Shown piece by piece: positions 7,929 through 17,309 of a DNA stretch of 46,452 bases (position 1 is the stretch's first letter; every line of letters begins with the position of its first letter). A program made the position numbers and the translations under genes. The notes under the pieces are model-generated. The model did not search any database. It saw only the letters and a program-made list of their open reading frames with translations, and was not told the origin of the DNA. This DNA is from Prevotella sp. (GTDB taxonomy: Bacteria > Bacteroidota > Bacteroidia > Bacteroidales > Bacteroidaceae), in NCBI GenBank assembly GCA_017642485.1, contig JAGCPC010000132.1, forward strand, positions 1 through 46,452, in the 5' to 3' direction.

Positions 7929-8882
7929 TTAATCTGCTTTAAACAGGTCCTTTATGCCACCAATAGAACCCATGAGGTTTGTTGCTTCGTAAGGCAGATA
8001 GACGGTCTTAGTGTCGCCTCCCTTGGCAATGTCCTGCAGCGTCTGTATGTACTTCTGTGCGAGGAGGTAATTGGCTGGGTTGGTTGACTTGCCGACTGCC
8101 TCTGTAATCTTGTCGATGGCGATAGCCTCAGCTTCTGCTTTGCGTATGCGAGCCTGTGCCTCACCCTCAGCACGGAGTATCTCCTGTTGCTTTGTTGCCT
8201 CAGCACGGTTTATGGCAGCTGTCTTGTCAGCCTCTGACTTGAGGATGACAGCCTGCTTCTCACCTTCTGAGGTAAGGATGGTGGCACGTTTGTTACGCTC
8301 TGCCTGCATCTGCTTCTCCATAGCCTGCAGCACTGTTGCTGGTGGTATGATATCCTGCAGTTCTACGCGGTTTACCTTGATACCCCACTTGTTTGTGGCA
8401 TCATCGAGCACGAGACGCAACTTTGAGTTAATGGTGTCGCGTGACGTCAGTGTCTGGTCGAGTTCCATCTCACCGATGATGTTACGCAGTGTAGTCTGTG
8501 TCAGTTTCTCGATAGCGTTGGGCAGGTTGCTGATTTCATAGACAGCCTTGAAGGGGTCAACAATCTGGAAATAGAGCAGGGCGTTGATCTCCATCTGTAT
8601 ATTATCCTTGGTGATAACATTCTGACGGTCGAAGTCGTACACCTGCTCACGAAGGTCTATACGGTCGGTCATCACATAGCGTCCGCGTGCCATCGCCACC
8701 ATGTCCTTCGCCTTATCGATAAAGGGTATGATGAAGTTGATGCCAGGCTCGAGGGTCTGGTAATACTTACCCAGTCGTTCCACTATTTTTGTTTCTGACT
8801 GCGGAATGATTACGATAGTCTTTTTCAAGATGATGGCTGCCAGTATGAGCAGCACGATAAAAAGTACGGTTAGAAATTCCAT
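7929..8882 (-). CDS. SPFH/Band 7 domain membrane protein (stomatin/QmcA-like)
   Basis: The 317-residue protein has one N-terminal membrane segment (about 4-20), an SPFH domain at about 22-180, and an Ala/Glu/Lys-rich coiled coil at about 185-265. Proteins of this type oligomerise at the membrane and are linked to membrane microdomains and protease control. It is the last gene of the minus-strand group and follows an NfeD gene, the classic partner: SPFH and NfeD proteins are found as pairs in many genomes. The two are separated by an 85-base gap filled with tandem repeats. Confidence 0.9.
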   Translation of the reverse strand: MEFLTVLFIVLLILAAIILKKTIVIIPQSETKIVERLGKYYQTLEPGINFIIPFIDKAKDMVAMARGRYVMTDRIDLREQVYDFDRQNVITKDNIQMEINALLYFQIVDPFKAVYEISNLPNAIEKLTQTTLRNIIGEMELDQTLTSRDTINSKLRLVLDDATNKWGIKVNRVELQDIIPPATVLQAMEKQMQAERNKRATILTSEGEKQAVILKSEADKTAAINRAEATKQQEILRAEGEAQARIRKAEAEAIAIDKITEAVGKSTNPANYLLAQKYIQTLQDIAKGGDTKTVYLPYEATNLMGSIGGIKDLFKAD

Positions 8883-8889
8883 AAAACTA

Positions 8890-8965
8890 AAACTTTATAA
8901 TACATTACACTTTATACTTTACACTTTATACTTTACACTTTGTACTTTATACTTTATACCTTACA
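8890..8965. repeat. CTTTATACTTTACA tandem repeat tract
   Basis: About nine copies of a 7-8 base unit, variants of ACTTTATA and ACTTTACA, fill the gap between the NfeD and SPFH genes. No hairpin or promoter is visible in it. Confidence 0.75.
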
Positions 8966-8967
8966 CT

Positions 8968-9408
8968 CTACCTTACTGTAAGTATGATACTATCCCTTGA
9001 CACTACGCTGACGATGGTGCCTACAGGTATCTCTGTACCATCGGCAGAGAGGGAGCGCCACTGGTCGCCGTCTATCTGCACATAGCCATAGCCGTCAGCA
9101 GGTATGGTCGTCGTCACCTTTCCGCTACGCCCTATCAGCGCATCGGCATTGCTCTTGCGTTCCTTGCGGTTATGCAACCTCTTGACCAGTGACGGTCTAA
9201 CGAAGACAAGGCACAGCACGGAGGCTATCACCCACGATAGCAGTTGTGCTATGAATGGGGCATCGCAGGCGGCAAAGATTATGGACACTAATGCTCCGAG
9301 GGAGAAACAAATGAAATAGAAGTCACCGCTGCTGAGTTCGATGACAAGGCATGTTAGACTCACGATGAGCCACAGAAGCCATAGGTTAGTAGAGAAGAAG
9401 GTTAGCAT
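8968..9408 (-). CDS. NfeD family membrane protein
   Basis: The 146-residue protein has hydrophobic segments in the first 80 residues and a C-terminal OB-fold domain (about 92-146) with the usual Gly-Arg-x-Gly start and conserved glycines. This is the short NfeD class that lacks the ClpP-like protease domain. It pairs with the downstream SPFH protein, and the two probably form one membrane complex. It is transcribed after the nucleoside deaminase gene, with a 40-base repeat-filled gap. Confidence 0.85.
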   Translation of the reverse strand: MLTFFSTNLWLLWLIVSLTCLVIELSSGDFYFICFSLGALVSIIFAACDAPFIAQLLSWVIASVLCLVFVRPSLVKRLHNRKERKSNADALIGRSGKVTTTIPADGYGYVQIDGDQWRSLSADGTEIPVGTIVSVVSRDSIILTVR

Positions 9409-9411
9409 TGT

Positions 9412-9447
9412 TGTAGATTATAGATTATAGATTGCAGATTATAGATG
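9412..9447. repeat. TAGATTA tandem repeat
   Basis: Four to five copies of a GATTATA/GATTGCA-type 7-8 base unit lie between the deaminase and NfeD genes. Confidence 0.6.
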
Positions 9448-9448
9448 G

Positions 9449-9880
9449 TTATCTCTTCTTTTGAAAGAAGTCCTGCATGAGGGAGCGACAGTCATCATCA
9501 AGTACTCCGCTACAGACTTCTGTCTTGGGATGCAGTGCTTTGGGTGCGTAGGTGGTGTAGCCCCGTTTCTCATCCTTGGTACCATACACTATGCGTGCTA
9601 TCTGCGCCCACCCAAGAGCTCCGGCACACATGGGACAGGGTTCCACAGTGACATACATGGTACAGTCCTGCAGGTATTTTCCCCCGAGAGCATTGGCAGC
9701 GGCTGTTATGGCTTGCATCTCGGCATGGGCAGTGACATCGTGCAACGTCTCGGTAAGGTTATGAGTACGTGCTATAATCCTTCCGCGACAGGTCACTATG
9801 GCACCGATAGGTATCTCATCCTCCTCTGCAGCCTGCTGTGCCTCGGTAATAGCCTTGCGCATGTAGTCTTCGTCGGACAT
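9449..9880 (-). CDS. tadA: Nucleoside deaminase, probable tRNA adenosine(34) deaminase
   Basis: The 143-residue enzyme has the zinc-dependent cytidine/deoxycytidylate deaminase fold. The metal and catalytic residues are intact: His52 and Glu54 in His-Ala-Glu, and Cys82-x2-Cys85 in Pro-Cys-Pro-Met-Cys. The Pro-Ile-Gly-Ala motif near residue 24 and the short length fit TadA, which makes inosine at the wobble position of tRNA-Arg. Guanine deaminase is a close alternative family, so the symbol is a best guess. It lies between pssA and the NfeD gene in the minus-strand group. Confidence 0.8.
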   Translation of the reverse strand: MSDEDYMRKAITEAQQAAEEDEIPIGAIVTCRGRIIARTHNLTETLHDVTAHAEMQAITAAANALGGKYLQDCTMYVTVEPCPMCAGALGWAQIARIVYGTKDEKRGYTTYAPKALHPKTEVCSGVLDDDCRSLMQDFFQKKR

Positions 9881-9889
9881 TGCTTCTAA

Positions 9890-9959
9890 TTGAAAATTGA
9901 GAATTGAAAGTTGAAAATTATGATTTGTGCAAACTTGTTAACTTGTCAACTTGTCAACT
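9890..9959. repeat. TTGAAAA / ACTTGTCA tandem repeats at the pssA 3' end
   Basis: The first part (9890-9920) is TTGAAAATTGAGAATTGAAAG-type repeat; the second (about 9930-9959) is three copies of AACTTGTC. The second part runs into pssA and encodes its last six codons and stop. Confidence 0.65.
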
Positions 9960-10699
9960 GCCAAACTTGTTAGCACGTATGCCACTATTATGATGGAGAA
10001 TCCTGAGTAGCACAGGTTCGGCTGCCTTGTCACTATACCCACCGCAACAGTCGTTATCAGCACGAGGGCAGAGAAGGTTATAAAGAGGTACTTCACCTCA
10101 TTTCCCCTAAAACCCCAATGCTTGAACTTGAGGGCAAACATCGGAATCTCTGCCACCAATATCCATGAACTGAGAAATATGCCAATGATGATGAGCAACG
10201 AGAACCATCCATACTGTTCGAGCACGGGTCCGAAGCCTGCTATCAGCGAAGCCCAGAAAAGGGCGTTGGCAGGCGTTGGAAGACCGATAAACGATGTTGT
10301 CTGTCGGGTATCGAGATTGAACTTTGCCAAGCGAACGGCACTGAGGGCGGCAACGAGAAAGGCAAGGTAAGGGAGTAGCTCTGAAAGTTGAAAGTTGAGA
10401 GTTGGAAGTTGAAAGTGCAATGAGCGAAGAGGGTTGTCAAGAACCTGCAACTCATAGAATATGATGGCAGAAGGTGCCACTCCAAAGGTGACATCGTCAG
10501 CCAAAGAGTCAAGTTCCTTGCCTATCTCACTCGATACGTTCAACAGTCGTGCCGTCATACCATCAAAGAAGTCAAATACGGCGCCGAGTACAATAAACAG
10601 CAAAGCCATCGCAGGCTGTCCCGTGATGGCGTATGTAGTGGCTATGCAACCGCAGATGAGGTTGCAGCACGTAATCATATTTGGTAAGTGCTTTTTCAT
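9938..10699 (-). CDS. pssA: CDP-diacylglycerol-serine O-phosphatidyltransferase
   Basis: The 253-residue integral membrane enzyme makes phosphatidylserine from CDP-diacylglycerol and serine. The CDP-alcohol phosphatidyltransferase signature is complete: Asp46-Gly47-x2-Ala50-Arg51-x8-Gly60-x3-Asp64-x3-Asp68. About six to eight membrane segments follow. Its ATG overlaps the psd stop codon as ATGA, so the two consecutive steps of phosphatidylethanolamine synthesis are translationally coupled. Residues about 95-106 come from an in-frame tandem repeat (10382-10417), and the last residues plus stop codon come from another repeat tract, so the gene has been entered by repeats twice. Confidence 0.92.
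   Translation of the reverse strand: MKKHLPNMITCCNLICGCIATTYAITGQPAMALLFIVLGAVFDFFDGMTARLLNVSSEIGKELDSLADDVTFGVAPSAIIFYELQVLDNPLRSLHFQLPTLNFQLSELLPYLAFLVAALSAVRLAKFNLDTRQTTSFIGLPTPANALFWASLIAGFGPVLEQYGWFSLLIIIGIFLSSWILVAEIPMFALKFKHWGFRGNEVKYLFITFSALVLITTVAVGIVTRQPNLCYSGFSIIIVAYVLTSLAVDKLTS
10382..10417. repeat. TGAAAGT tandem repeat inside pssA
   Basis: Four to five copies of TTGAAAG/TTGAGAG/TTGGAAG lie in frame in pssA and encode about 12 residues in a loop between membrane segments. It is the same unit family as the insertion in pepD. Confidence 0.7.
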
Positions 10700-11406
10700 T
10701 TCATAATACCTATGACAGTTTGGTTGCCCGTGGTGGACTGTCCCATCGTCACCTTTATCTCGGTGTCGATAGGAAGATACAAGTCAACGCGCGAACCAAA
10801 CTTGATAAATCCGAGGTGCTCATCGATATAGCATATCTCACCCTCCTTGGCATACGTCACGATGCGGCGTGCCATAGCGCCTGCTATCTGACGACACAGT
10901 ATATCGACGCCATCGGGGGTGGTTATGATGATATCTGCCATCTCATTCTCCTCTGCCGCCTTGGGCAGCCATGCCTTGTGAAATTTGCCATTCTTGTGCT
11001 TTACCATCTTGACAGTACCGTCGATAGGAAACCAGTTGGCATGTACGTTCCACAGACTCATAAAGATGCTCACCATCTTTCTCTTCTCATGGAAATACTC
11101 ATTCTCCTCAACATCCTCTATCACCACGATATGCCCGTCAGCAGGAGCTATGACGAGGTTGTCGGTGTCATCAGTACCGAAGTGGCGTATAGGACAACGG
11201 AAGAAATTGAGCACCACGCACCATACAGAACCGAATATGATGGCGAAGACATAGAATGGGATATGACTATCAAAAGAACGCCATAGTATCACGCCGATGG
11301 CGATGAGTATCATGGCGCTGTATATCAGCGTGTCCGTACCCTCGTGGTGGATACGTATCTTCTTTAGTTTCTTTATCTTCTTCAGTTTCTGTATTTTTTC
11401 TCCCAT
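10696..11406 (-). CDS. psd: Phosphatidylserine decarboxylase proenzyme
   Basis: The 236-residue enzyme converts phosphatidylserine to phosphatidylethanolamine, the step after PssA. It is the short class; self-cleavage at Gly204-Ser205 in Phe-Gly-Ser-Arg would give the pyruvoyl-bearing alpha chain. A very basic N-terminal stretch (residues 4-20) precedes two membrane segments at about 27-43 and 50-67. The start is the ATG at 11406; a frame open to 11514 adds 36 residues that do not resemble the family. A strong promoter (11484-11515) lies about 78 bases upstream and likely drives the whole psd-pssA-deaminase-NfeD-SPFH group. Confidence 0.92.
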   Translation of the reverse strand: MGEKIQKLKKIKKLKKIRIHHEGTDTLIYSAMILIAIGVILWRSFDSHIPFYVFAIIFGSVWCVVLNFFRCPIRHFGTDDTDNLVIAPADGHIVVIEDVEENEYFHEKRKMVSIFMSLWNVHANWFPIDGTVKMVKHKNGKFHKAWLPKAAEENEMADIIITTPDGVDILCRQIAGAMARRIVTYAKEGEICYIDEHLGFIKFGSRVDLYLPIDTEIKVTMGQSTTGNQTVIGIMK

Positions 11407-11483
11407 GTCAATGTTAGTATTGTTAGAAGGTCTTTTAGGTGAGTAGTATTTGGGGCAAAGCCATCGATGCTTTGTAATCTTTG

Positions 11484-11515
11484 CAAAGGTAAAGATTTTT
11501 ACCGAATTGTGCAAA
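11484..11515 (-). promoter_or_regulatory. Promoter of the psd-pssA group
   Basis: On the minus strand TTTG (11515-11512) and TACCTTTG (11491-11484) are separated by 20 bases, the best promoter match in this part of the window. Confidence 0.75.
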
Positions 11516-11550
11516 TAAAATGAATAAATATGTGCGAAAAAAGTATTTAA

Positions 11551-11570
11551 AAAAGGGCAATACCCCTTTT
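11551..11570. promoter_or_regulatory. Short hairpin upstream of dnaE
   Basis: AAAAGGG and CCCTTTT flank a 6-base loop, 33 bases before the dnaE ATG and between the divergent psd promoter and dnaE. A near-consensus -7 box, TAACTTCG at 11587-11594, follows it. It could be an operator or a terminator reading either way. Confidence 0.35.
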
Positions 11571-11602
11571 ACTGGATAAAATTTATTAACTTCGCAGTCA
11601 CT

Positions 11603-14600
11603 ATGCATAATTTCGTTCACCTACACAATCATACCCACTATTCCCTACTCGATGGCCAGAGCAAGGTCGCTGACCTTGTCAAGCGTGCTATATCCGATGG
11701 CATGCGTGGCATGGCCATTACCGACCACGGCAACATGTTTGGCGTAAAGGACCTCTTTGACGAGTGCAACAAAGCCAACAAGGAACTGAAGAAAGCCGGC
11801 AAGGAACCCTTTAAGCCCATCTTCGGTTGCGAGATGTACGTGGCTCGACGGGGTATGAATCGTAAGGACGAAAAGATAGACCGTGGCGGATGGCACCTCA
11901 TCGTTCTTGCCAAGAATAAGAACGGATACAAAAACCTCATTCGACTGGTGTCACGCGCATGGGTGGACGGTCTCTACGGACATCCACGTACCGACCATGA
12001 GGATCTCGAGAAGTATCACGAAGACCTCATAGTGTGCTCGGCATGTATAGGCGGTGAGATACCAAAGTTGATACTCGCTGGTGATATCGAGGGAGCGAAA
12101 AAGGCGGTGGAATGGCATAAAAATCTATGGGGCGACGACTTCTACCTCGAACTGCAGCGCCATGAGGTGAAGGATCCCAACCAACGTGCCAATCGTGAGA
12201 CTTTCGTATATCAACAGAAAGTCAACAAAGTGCTGATAGAACTTGCTAAGGAATATGGCATAAAACTTATATGCAGTAACGACTGCCACTTCATAGACCA
12301 GGATGCAGCAGAGGCTCACGATCATCTGCTATGTCTTGGAATGGGCAAGGACCTCGATGACCCACAGCGTATGCTATATACCAAGCAGGAGTGGTTCAAG
12401 ACTCAGGAGGAGATGAACGAAATCTTTGCCGATATACCCGAGGCACTTGACAATACTATCGAGATACTCGACAAGGTAGAGACATACAATCTTGAGTCTG
12501 ACCCTATCATGCCATTTTTCCCCATTCCATCGGAGTTTGGCACGGAGGAGCAGTGGCGCGAGCGCTTCTCGGAAGCAGACCTGTACAACGAGTTTACATC
12601 AGATGAGTATGGCAAGAACCAGCTACCCGAAGAAGATGGACAGAACAAGATAAAGAAACTCGGAGGCTATGACAAACTGTATCGCATAAAGTTTGAGGCT
12701 GACTACCTCGGAAAACTGGCCTACGAGGGAGCAGCACGCATATATGCCAACAAAGAGGTGACGATAGACAGTCCGCTACAAGCCGACGAACTCTCGGCAT
12801 GGGCTGCCGACAATGGTATCAGCAAGGAGGTTGACGAACGCGTGCGCTTCGAACTGCATATCATGAAGACAATGGGTTTCCCAGGATACTTCCTTATCGT
12901 ACAGGACTTTATCAATAGCGCCCGCAAGCAACTCGATGTGTGGGTGGGACCAGGACGTGGCAGTGCTGCAGGATCGGTGGTGGCATACTGTCTGGGTATC
13001 ACCAAACTCGACCCCCTGAAGTACGACCTGCTGTTTGAACGTTTTCTCAACCCTGACCGTATATCACTCCCCGATATAGATACCGACTTTGACGATGACG
13101 GCAGAGGCAAGGTGCTGCAATGGGTGATGGACAAGTACGGACATGAGAACTGCGCCCATATCATCACCTATGGCACCATGGCTGCAAAGAATGCGATAAA
13201 GGATGTAGGCAGGGTGGAGAAAGTTCCGTTGCCCGTGGTCAATGCATGGTGCAAGGCCATGCCCGACCGCTTGCCCGACGGCATGAAACCAAAGCTGGCG
13301 AACTACCTGAAATGCACACCCGAGTTGCAACATGCCGAGGCTTCTGTCAATCCCGCAGAAGCCAATACCATCAAGTATGCCAAGATGCTTGAGGGAACGA
13401 TACGCAATGTGGGTATCCATGCCTGTGGTTTCATAATATGCCGCGACCCTATCAGTGACCACGTACCCGTGAGCACTGCCGCTGACCCCGATTTCCCAGA
13501 CACCAAGACTGCCGTGACGCAGTACGACGGACATGTCATAGAGTCAACGGGACTTATCAAGATGGACTTTCTCGGACTGAAGACGCTGTCGGAGCAGAAG
13601 GAGGCGGTGAAGAATGTCAAGCTGACAAGAGGCATAGACATAGACCTCGACAATATACCTATTGACGACGAACTGACGTACCAACTCTACCAGAAGGGAC
13701 AGACGATAGGTACTTTCCAGTTTGAGAGTGCTGGTATGCAGAAGTACCTGCGCGAACTGCATCCTACGGTATTTGAGGACCTCATCGCCATGAATGCCCT
13801 GTATCGTCCTGGCCCAATGGACTATATACCATCATTCATAGCCCGCAAGAACGGTAGGGAACCCATAACCTACGATATTGACATCACAGAGAAGTACCTG
13901 AAGGATACCTACGGCATCACGGTATATCAGGAGCAGGTGATGCTGCTCTCACGCCAACTTGCCAACTTCACCCGCGGCGAGAGCGATGCCCTGCGTAAGG
14001 CGATGGGTAAGAAGAAAAAAGACATCGTAGATGCGATGAAACCGAAGTTTATCGAGGGTGGCAAGAAGAATGGACACGACGAGAAGGTGCTTGAAAAGAT
14101 ATGGGCAGACTGGGAGAAGTTCGCTTCATACGCCTTCAACAAGTCGCATGCTGCATGCTACTCATGGGTAGCATACCAGACAGCATACCTAAAGGCCCAC
14201 TACCCTGCCGAGTTTATGGCAGCACTGCTCACGCGCCGTCGCTCCGACATCAAGGAAATCACCAAACTGATGGATGAGTGCAAGGCTCTCGGCATACCCA
14301 CCCTGGGACCCGATGTCAACGAGTCATACGCCAACTTCGGTGTTAACAAGAAGGGTGAGATACGTTTCGGACTGGCTGCAATCAAGGGCATGAGCGAGGC
14401 TGCTACGGTGGCGATAATAAAGGAGCGCGACGAAAACGGCCCCTACAAGGATGTCTATGACATGTTGGAGCGCGTGCCGTCATCGGCAATGAACAAGAAA
14501 GCACTTGAATGTCTCGCACTCTCAGGAGCCCTTGACGGACTGGATAGCATAACACGCGAACAGTACATGGCGCCATGTGGCAAATATACCCAATTCATCG

Positions 14601-15469
14601 ATGCTTTGTCGGTATATGGCACACAATATCAGACGGCTAAGGCAAGTGCCGCGAACTCGCTGTTTGGAGACTTTGACAGCATAGAAATCACTAAGCCACG
14701 CCCTCAGAAGACGGAACCATGGAGCGCCATAGAGCGACTCAACAGGGAGCGCGAACTCGTAGGCATATACCTCTCGGCTCATCCGCTGGACGAATTCTCT
14801 GTCGTACTGGAGTGTATGTGCAACACATCATGCGCAGAGATAGGCAAAGATGCCGACCGTGCAGAACTGGCAAAGAAGGACACCCTGACATTTGGTGGCA
14901 TAGTGACACAAGTCAACCCACGTTTCACCAAGAAGGGAACACCCATGGGAATAGTCACCATAGAGGACTTTGTAGGCATGGGCGAAATAGCCCTCTTTGA
15001 TAAGGAGTGGGCACACTGGCAGGGCATGCTGACAGTGGGGAGCTCCGTATTTGTCAAAATGAAATCGCAGGAGCGATTCCGTGGCAGTGGCGTATATGAC
15101 CTGAGGATACAGAGCATAGACTTCCTGCAGAGCGTGACAGAGAGTCTTATGGACACACTGACCATACACCTCGACTTAAACGAAATCAGCGGCAATGCCA
15201 AGGACGGTGGCACCAATGACGGCGATGATGATGACAGCGACAATGGCGCTGACACCACCGACAACATGAACAGTCTGGGAAGCATACTATCCGACCTCTC
15301 CACCATAATATCAGAGACACCAGGCCAGACAAAACTGCTGCTGTCCATACGTGACAACAACCTCAGTCATGTACCACTGAAACTGGAGTCAAAACTGCCA
15401 GGAATAAAGGTCAACAGAAAGCTTGTTGACTTCGTAAAATCACAGGAAGGAATGAGCATGACAATGTGA
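11603..15469 (+). CDS. dnaE: DNA polymerase III alpha subunit
   Basis: The 1288-residue replicative polymerase subunit has the expected order: an N-terminal PHP domain with the intact His-x-His-x-His cluster at residues 5-10, the polymerase palm with catalytic Asp491 and Asp493 in Pro-Asp-Ile-Asp-Thr-Asp-Phe, the preceding Gly-Arg-Gly-Ser-Ala-Ala-Gly loop, fingers, tandem helix-hairpin-helix, and an OB domain at about 1090-1175. Length is typical of DnaE1. The retained metal-binding PHP residues suggest that it may keep proofreading or pyrophosphatase activity in the subunit itself. An acidic, Asp/Gly/Asn-rich linker near 1195-1225 precedes the C-terminus. The start is the ATG at 11603 with a very short leader. 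Confidence 0.97.
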   Translation: MHNFVHLHNHTHYSLLDGQSKVADLVKRAISDGMRGMAITDHGNMFGVKDLFDECNKANKELKKAGKEPFKPIFGCEMYVARRGMNRKDEKIDRGGWHLIVLAKNKNGYKNLIRLVSRAWVDGLYGHPRTDHEDLEKYHEDLIVCSACIGGEIPKLILAGDIEGAKKAVEWHKNLWGDDFYLELQRHEVKDPNQRANRETFVYQQKVNKVLIELAKEYGIKLICSNDCHFIDQDAAEAHDHLLCLGMGKDLDDPQRMLYTKQEWFKTQEEMNEIFADIPEALDNTIEILDKVETYNLESDPIMPFFPIPSEFGTEEQWRERFSEADLYNEFTSDEYGKNQLPEEDGQNKIKKLGGYDKLYRIKFEADYLGKLAYEGAARIYANKEVTIDSPLQADELSAWAADNGISKEVDERVRFELHIMKTMGFPGYFLIVQDFINSARKQLDVWVGPGRGSAAGSVVAYCLGITKLDPLKYDLLFERFLNPDRISLPDIDTDFDDDGRGKVLQWVMDKYGHENCAHIITYGTMAAKNAIKDVGRVEKVPLPVVNAWCKAMPDRLPDGMKPKLANYLKCTPELQHAEASVNPAEANTIKYAKMLEGTIRNVGIHACGFIICRDPISDHVPVSTAADPDFPDTKTAVTQYDGHVIESTGLIKMDFLGLKTLSEQKEAVKNVKLTRGIDIDLDNIPIDDELTYQLYQKGQTIGTFQFESAGMQKYLRELHPTVFEDLIAMNALYRPGPMDYIPSFIARKNGREPITYDIDITEKYLKDTYGITVYQEQVMLLSRQLANFTRGESDALRKAMGKKKKDIVDAMKPKFIEGGKKNGHDEKVLEKIWADWEKFASYAFNKSHAACYSWVAYQTAYLKAHYPAEFMAALLTRRRSDIKEITKLMDECKALGIPTLGPDVNESYANFGVNKKGEIRFGLAAIKGMSEAATVAIIKERDENGPYKDVYDMLERVPSSAMNKKALECLALSGALDGLDSITREQYMAPCGKYTQFIDALSVYGTQYQTAKASAANSLFGDFDSIEITKPRPQKTEPWSAIERLNRERELVGIYLSAHPLDEFSVVLECMCNTSCAEIGKDADRAELAKKDTLTFGGIVTQVNPRFTKKGTPMGIVTIEDFVGMGEIALFDKEWAHWQGMLTVGSSVFVKMKSQERFRGSGVYDLRIQSIDFLQSVTESLMDTLTIHLDLNEISGNAKDGGTNDGDDDDSDNGADTTDNMNSLGSILSDLSTIISETPGQTKLLLSIRDNNLSHVPLKLESKLPGIKVNRKLVDFVKSQEGMSMTM

Positions 15470-15488
15470 CGAAAAACGTCACGTTTGG

Positions 15489-15571
15489 AAAACATATCCT
15501 TTTGGGTACCCAAAACATATCCTTTTAGCCCCCCAAAACATATCCTTTTAGGAGCTAAAAGGATATGTTTT
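15489..15571. repeat. Iteron-like array with 23-base period between dnaE and rodA
   Basis: AAAACATATCCTTTT occurs at 15489, 15512 and 15535, exactly 23 bases apart, and once inverted at 15557-15571. The 8-base spacers differ: the first contains the palindrome GGGTACCC and the second is AGCCCCCC. The element fills the gap between convergent genes. Confidence 0.85.
15535..15571. terminator. 17-base-pair hairpin between convergent dnaE and rodA
   Basis: The third direct copy and the inverted copy of the 15-base repeat form a perfect 17-base-pair stem with a GAG loop. It could end transcription from both sides, but the stem is A/T-rich and the upstream extra copies are not needed for that role. 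Confidence 0.55.
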
Positions 15572-15582
15572 CTAAAGTGCCC

Positions 15583-17040
15583 TTATTTCTTTATGATATT
15601 GCGGCTGGCATCAATACGCAAAAAGATGAAAAGCATTATCGTAAAACCCCATAATGACGAGCCACCATAACTAAAGAATGGCAATGGGATACCTATGACA
15701 GGCGTCAGACCCAGCACCATGCCTATATTGATGAATACATGGAAGAGAAAAACACTCAGCACGCAATAGCCATATACTCGTCCGAAGCGGTGAACCTGTC
15801 GCTCCGCCACATATATGAGACGCCATATAAGAAACAGGAAGAGTAGCAGCACAGCTGTCGATCCGATAAAACCCTCCTCCTCACCCACGGTGCAGAATAT
15901 AAAGTCGGTATCCTGTTCGGGAACGAACTTCAACTTCGTCTGTGTACCATTGAGAAATCCCTTGCCCGTCAGTCCGCCCGAGCCTATCGCTATCTCACTC
16001 TGGTGCACGTTGTATCCTGCACCTGCAAGGTCCTCCTTCAGCCCGAGCAACACATTGATACGCACACGCTGGTGGGGCTCCATGACATTATTGAGCACAA
16101 AAGATGCAGAGTAGAAGAACGTCATCGAACCCAAAGCAAACAGGGCGATAAAGAAGTACTCCTTCATCTGATCACGAAATGACAGGAATATAAGGTAGCC
16201 AATGATGAATATGGTGATACCCAACTGTACCCACACTATGTCAAATCGTATCACAAACTCCGAGAAGAGCAAGGTAAGCAGAGTGATACCAAACGAGATG
16301 CCTATGATGAGTTTTGACTCCTTTGCCGCCTTACAGTACACCATAACCAGAGCTGCACAAAATAGGTGTATGAGCAGAAATACTACGAAAGGTCCGACGT
16401 GGGTGGGGGTATGGAGTATGGTGGGATCGGCAAAGCGTATGCCAACGATGAAGTATATCACCATGGCAACAGCAGAGAAAAGGAAACTACCCGTCATACC
16501 TTCACGGTACAGCATAAGGAAAAATGAGGCATAGACCAGCGCCGAGCCCGTCTCCTTCTGCATCACGATGAGCAGCATGGGGGTGACGATGATGGCAATG
16601 GCCTTGATGAGATGCCGCCAGTTGTCAAGGCGGAAGTCGTAGGATGACATGTATTTGGCCACAGCAAGCGCCGTAGCAAACTTGGCAAACTCTGCCGGCT
16701 GCAGACGTATCGGCCCCATGACTATCCACGAGCGCGAGCCCTTTATCTCGTGAGGATTGAAGATGGTGAGAAACAACACTAACAGCATCAACCCATACAC
16801 CACGTAGGCAAAGGTGTCGTAGTAACGGTCATCAAGGAGCAGTATCGCTGTGGCAAGCACTATGCTCGTGAGTATCCACACTATCTGCATGCCCGAACGG
16901 GTGTCAAGCGAAAAGATGTCGGTATCGCCATACGTATAACTCGCTCCGCACACACTGATCCAACCAAAAGCAAGCAGTGCGAGATACAGGGCTATGGTAA
17001 CCCAGTCTATGGAGCGCAGTACTGATGACGATTTTTTCAT
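15583..17040 (-). CDS. rodA: Rod shape-determining peptidoglycan polymerase
   Basis: The 485-residue SEDS-family membrane protein polymerises glycan strands of peptidoglycan together with a class B penicillin-binding protein during elongation. It has about ten or more membrane segments and the C-terminal family signature (residues 447-462, Pro-Val-Ile-Gly-Ile-Pro-Leu-Pro-Phe-Phe then Ser-Tyr-Gly-Gly-Ser). The length exceeds the roughly 370 residues of proteobacterial RodA because of extra loops, as is common in Bacteroidota. FtsW is the alternative, but the sequence and solitary context favour RodA. No mreBCD or pbp2 gene is seen nearby in this window. Confidence 0.88.
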   Translation of the reverse strand: MKKSSSVLRSIDWVTIALYLALLAFGWISVCGASYTYGDTDIFSLDTRSGMQIVWILTSIVLATAILLLDDRYYDTFAYVVYGLMLLVLFLTIFNPHEIKGSRSWIVMGPIRLQPAEFAKFATALAVAKYMSSYDFRLDNWRHLIKAIAIIVTPMLLIVMQKETGSALVYASFFLMLYREGMTGSFLFSAVAMVIYFIVGIRFADPTILHTPTHVGPFVVFLLIHLFCAALVMVYCKAAKESKLIIGISFGITLLTLLFSEFVIRFDIVWVQLGITIFIIGYLIFLSFRDQMKEYFFIALFALGSMTFFYSASFVLNNVMEPHQRVRINVLLGLKEDLAGAGYNVHQSEIAIGSGGLTGKGFLNGTQTKLKFVPEQDTDFIFCTVGEEEGFIGSTAVLLLFLFLIWRLIYVAERQVHRFGRVYGYCVLSVFLFHVFINIGMVLGLTPVIGIPLPFFSYGGSSLWGFTIMLFIFLRIDASRNIIKK

Positions 17041-17082
17041 CTTTTTATGATATAAGTTGACATTACGCTATTTTACGGTTTG

Positions 17083-17090
17083 CAAAATTA
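17083..17090 (-). promoter_or_regulatory. rodA: -7 box for rodA
   Basis: The minus strand reads TAATTTTG (TAnnTTTG), 42 bases upstream of the rodA ATG; no convincing -33 box is seen. Confidence 0.5.
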
Positions 17091-17164
17091 CAAAATAATC
17101 AATGCTTTTAAGACTGATTAACATATTTTAATGCTATCATCAATTATTTATGGTAGATTTTTAG

Positions 17165-17172
17165 TAATTTTG
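17165..17172 (+). promoter_or_regulatory. -7 box of the pilus operon
   Basis: TAATTTTG matches TAnnTTTG and predicts a leader of about 130 bases before the first pilus gene at 17310. No clear -33 TTTG is visible. Confidence 0.5.
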
Positions 17173-17207
17173 TGCCGAATTTGCGGAAAAGTGCAATATA
17201 CACTAAC

Positions 17208-17238
17208 CTATTTTTTATAAAAATAGCATAGTTTTTTT
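17208..17238 (+). promoter_or_regulatory. Possible leader hairpin of the pilus operon
   Basis: CTATTTTT and AAAAATAG form an 8-base-pair stem with a 3-base loop, followed 4-5 bases later by seven T residues. It sits in the long leader between the promoter and the first gene, where an attenuator would sit, but the stem is nearly all A-T pairs and may be weak. Confidence 0.3.
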
Positions 17239-17309
17239 AACGACTAACGACTTAGAATAATAACAGCAACTTAGAATAATCACATTATTTATATATAAGG
17301 TAGATCTAT

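Noticed and set aside
11407..11514. Upstream start for phosphatidylserine decarboxylase
   Set aside because: The extension covers the probable promoter (11484-11515) and does not look like the enzyme family.
15489..15571. CRISPR-like array
   Set aside because: Only three direct repeats with 8-base spacers and one inverted copy, and no cas genes.
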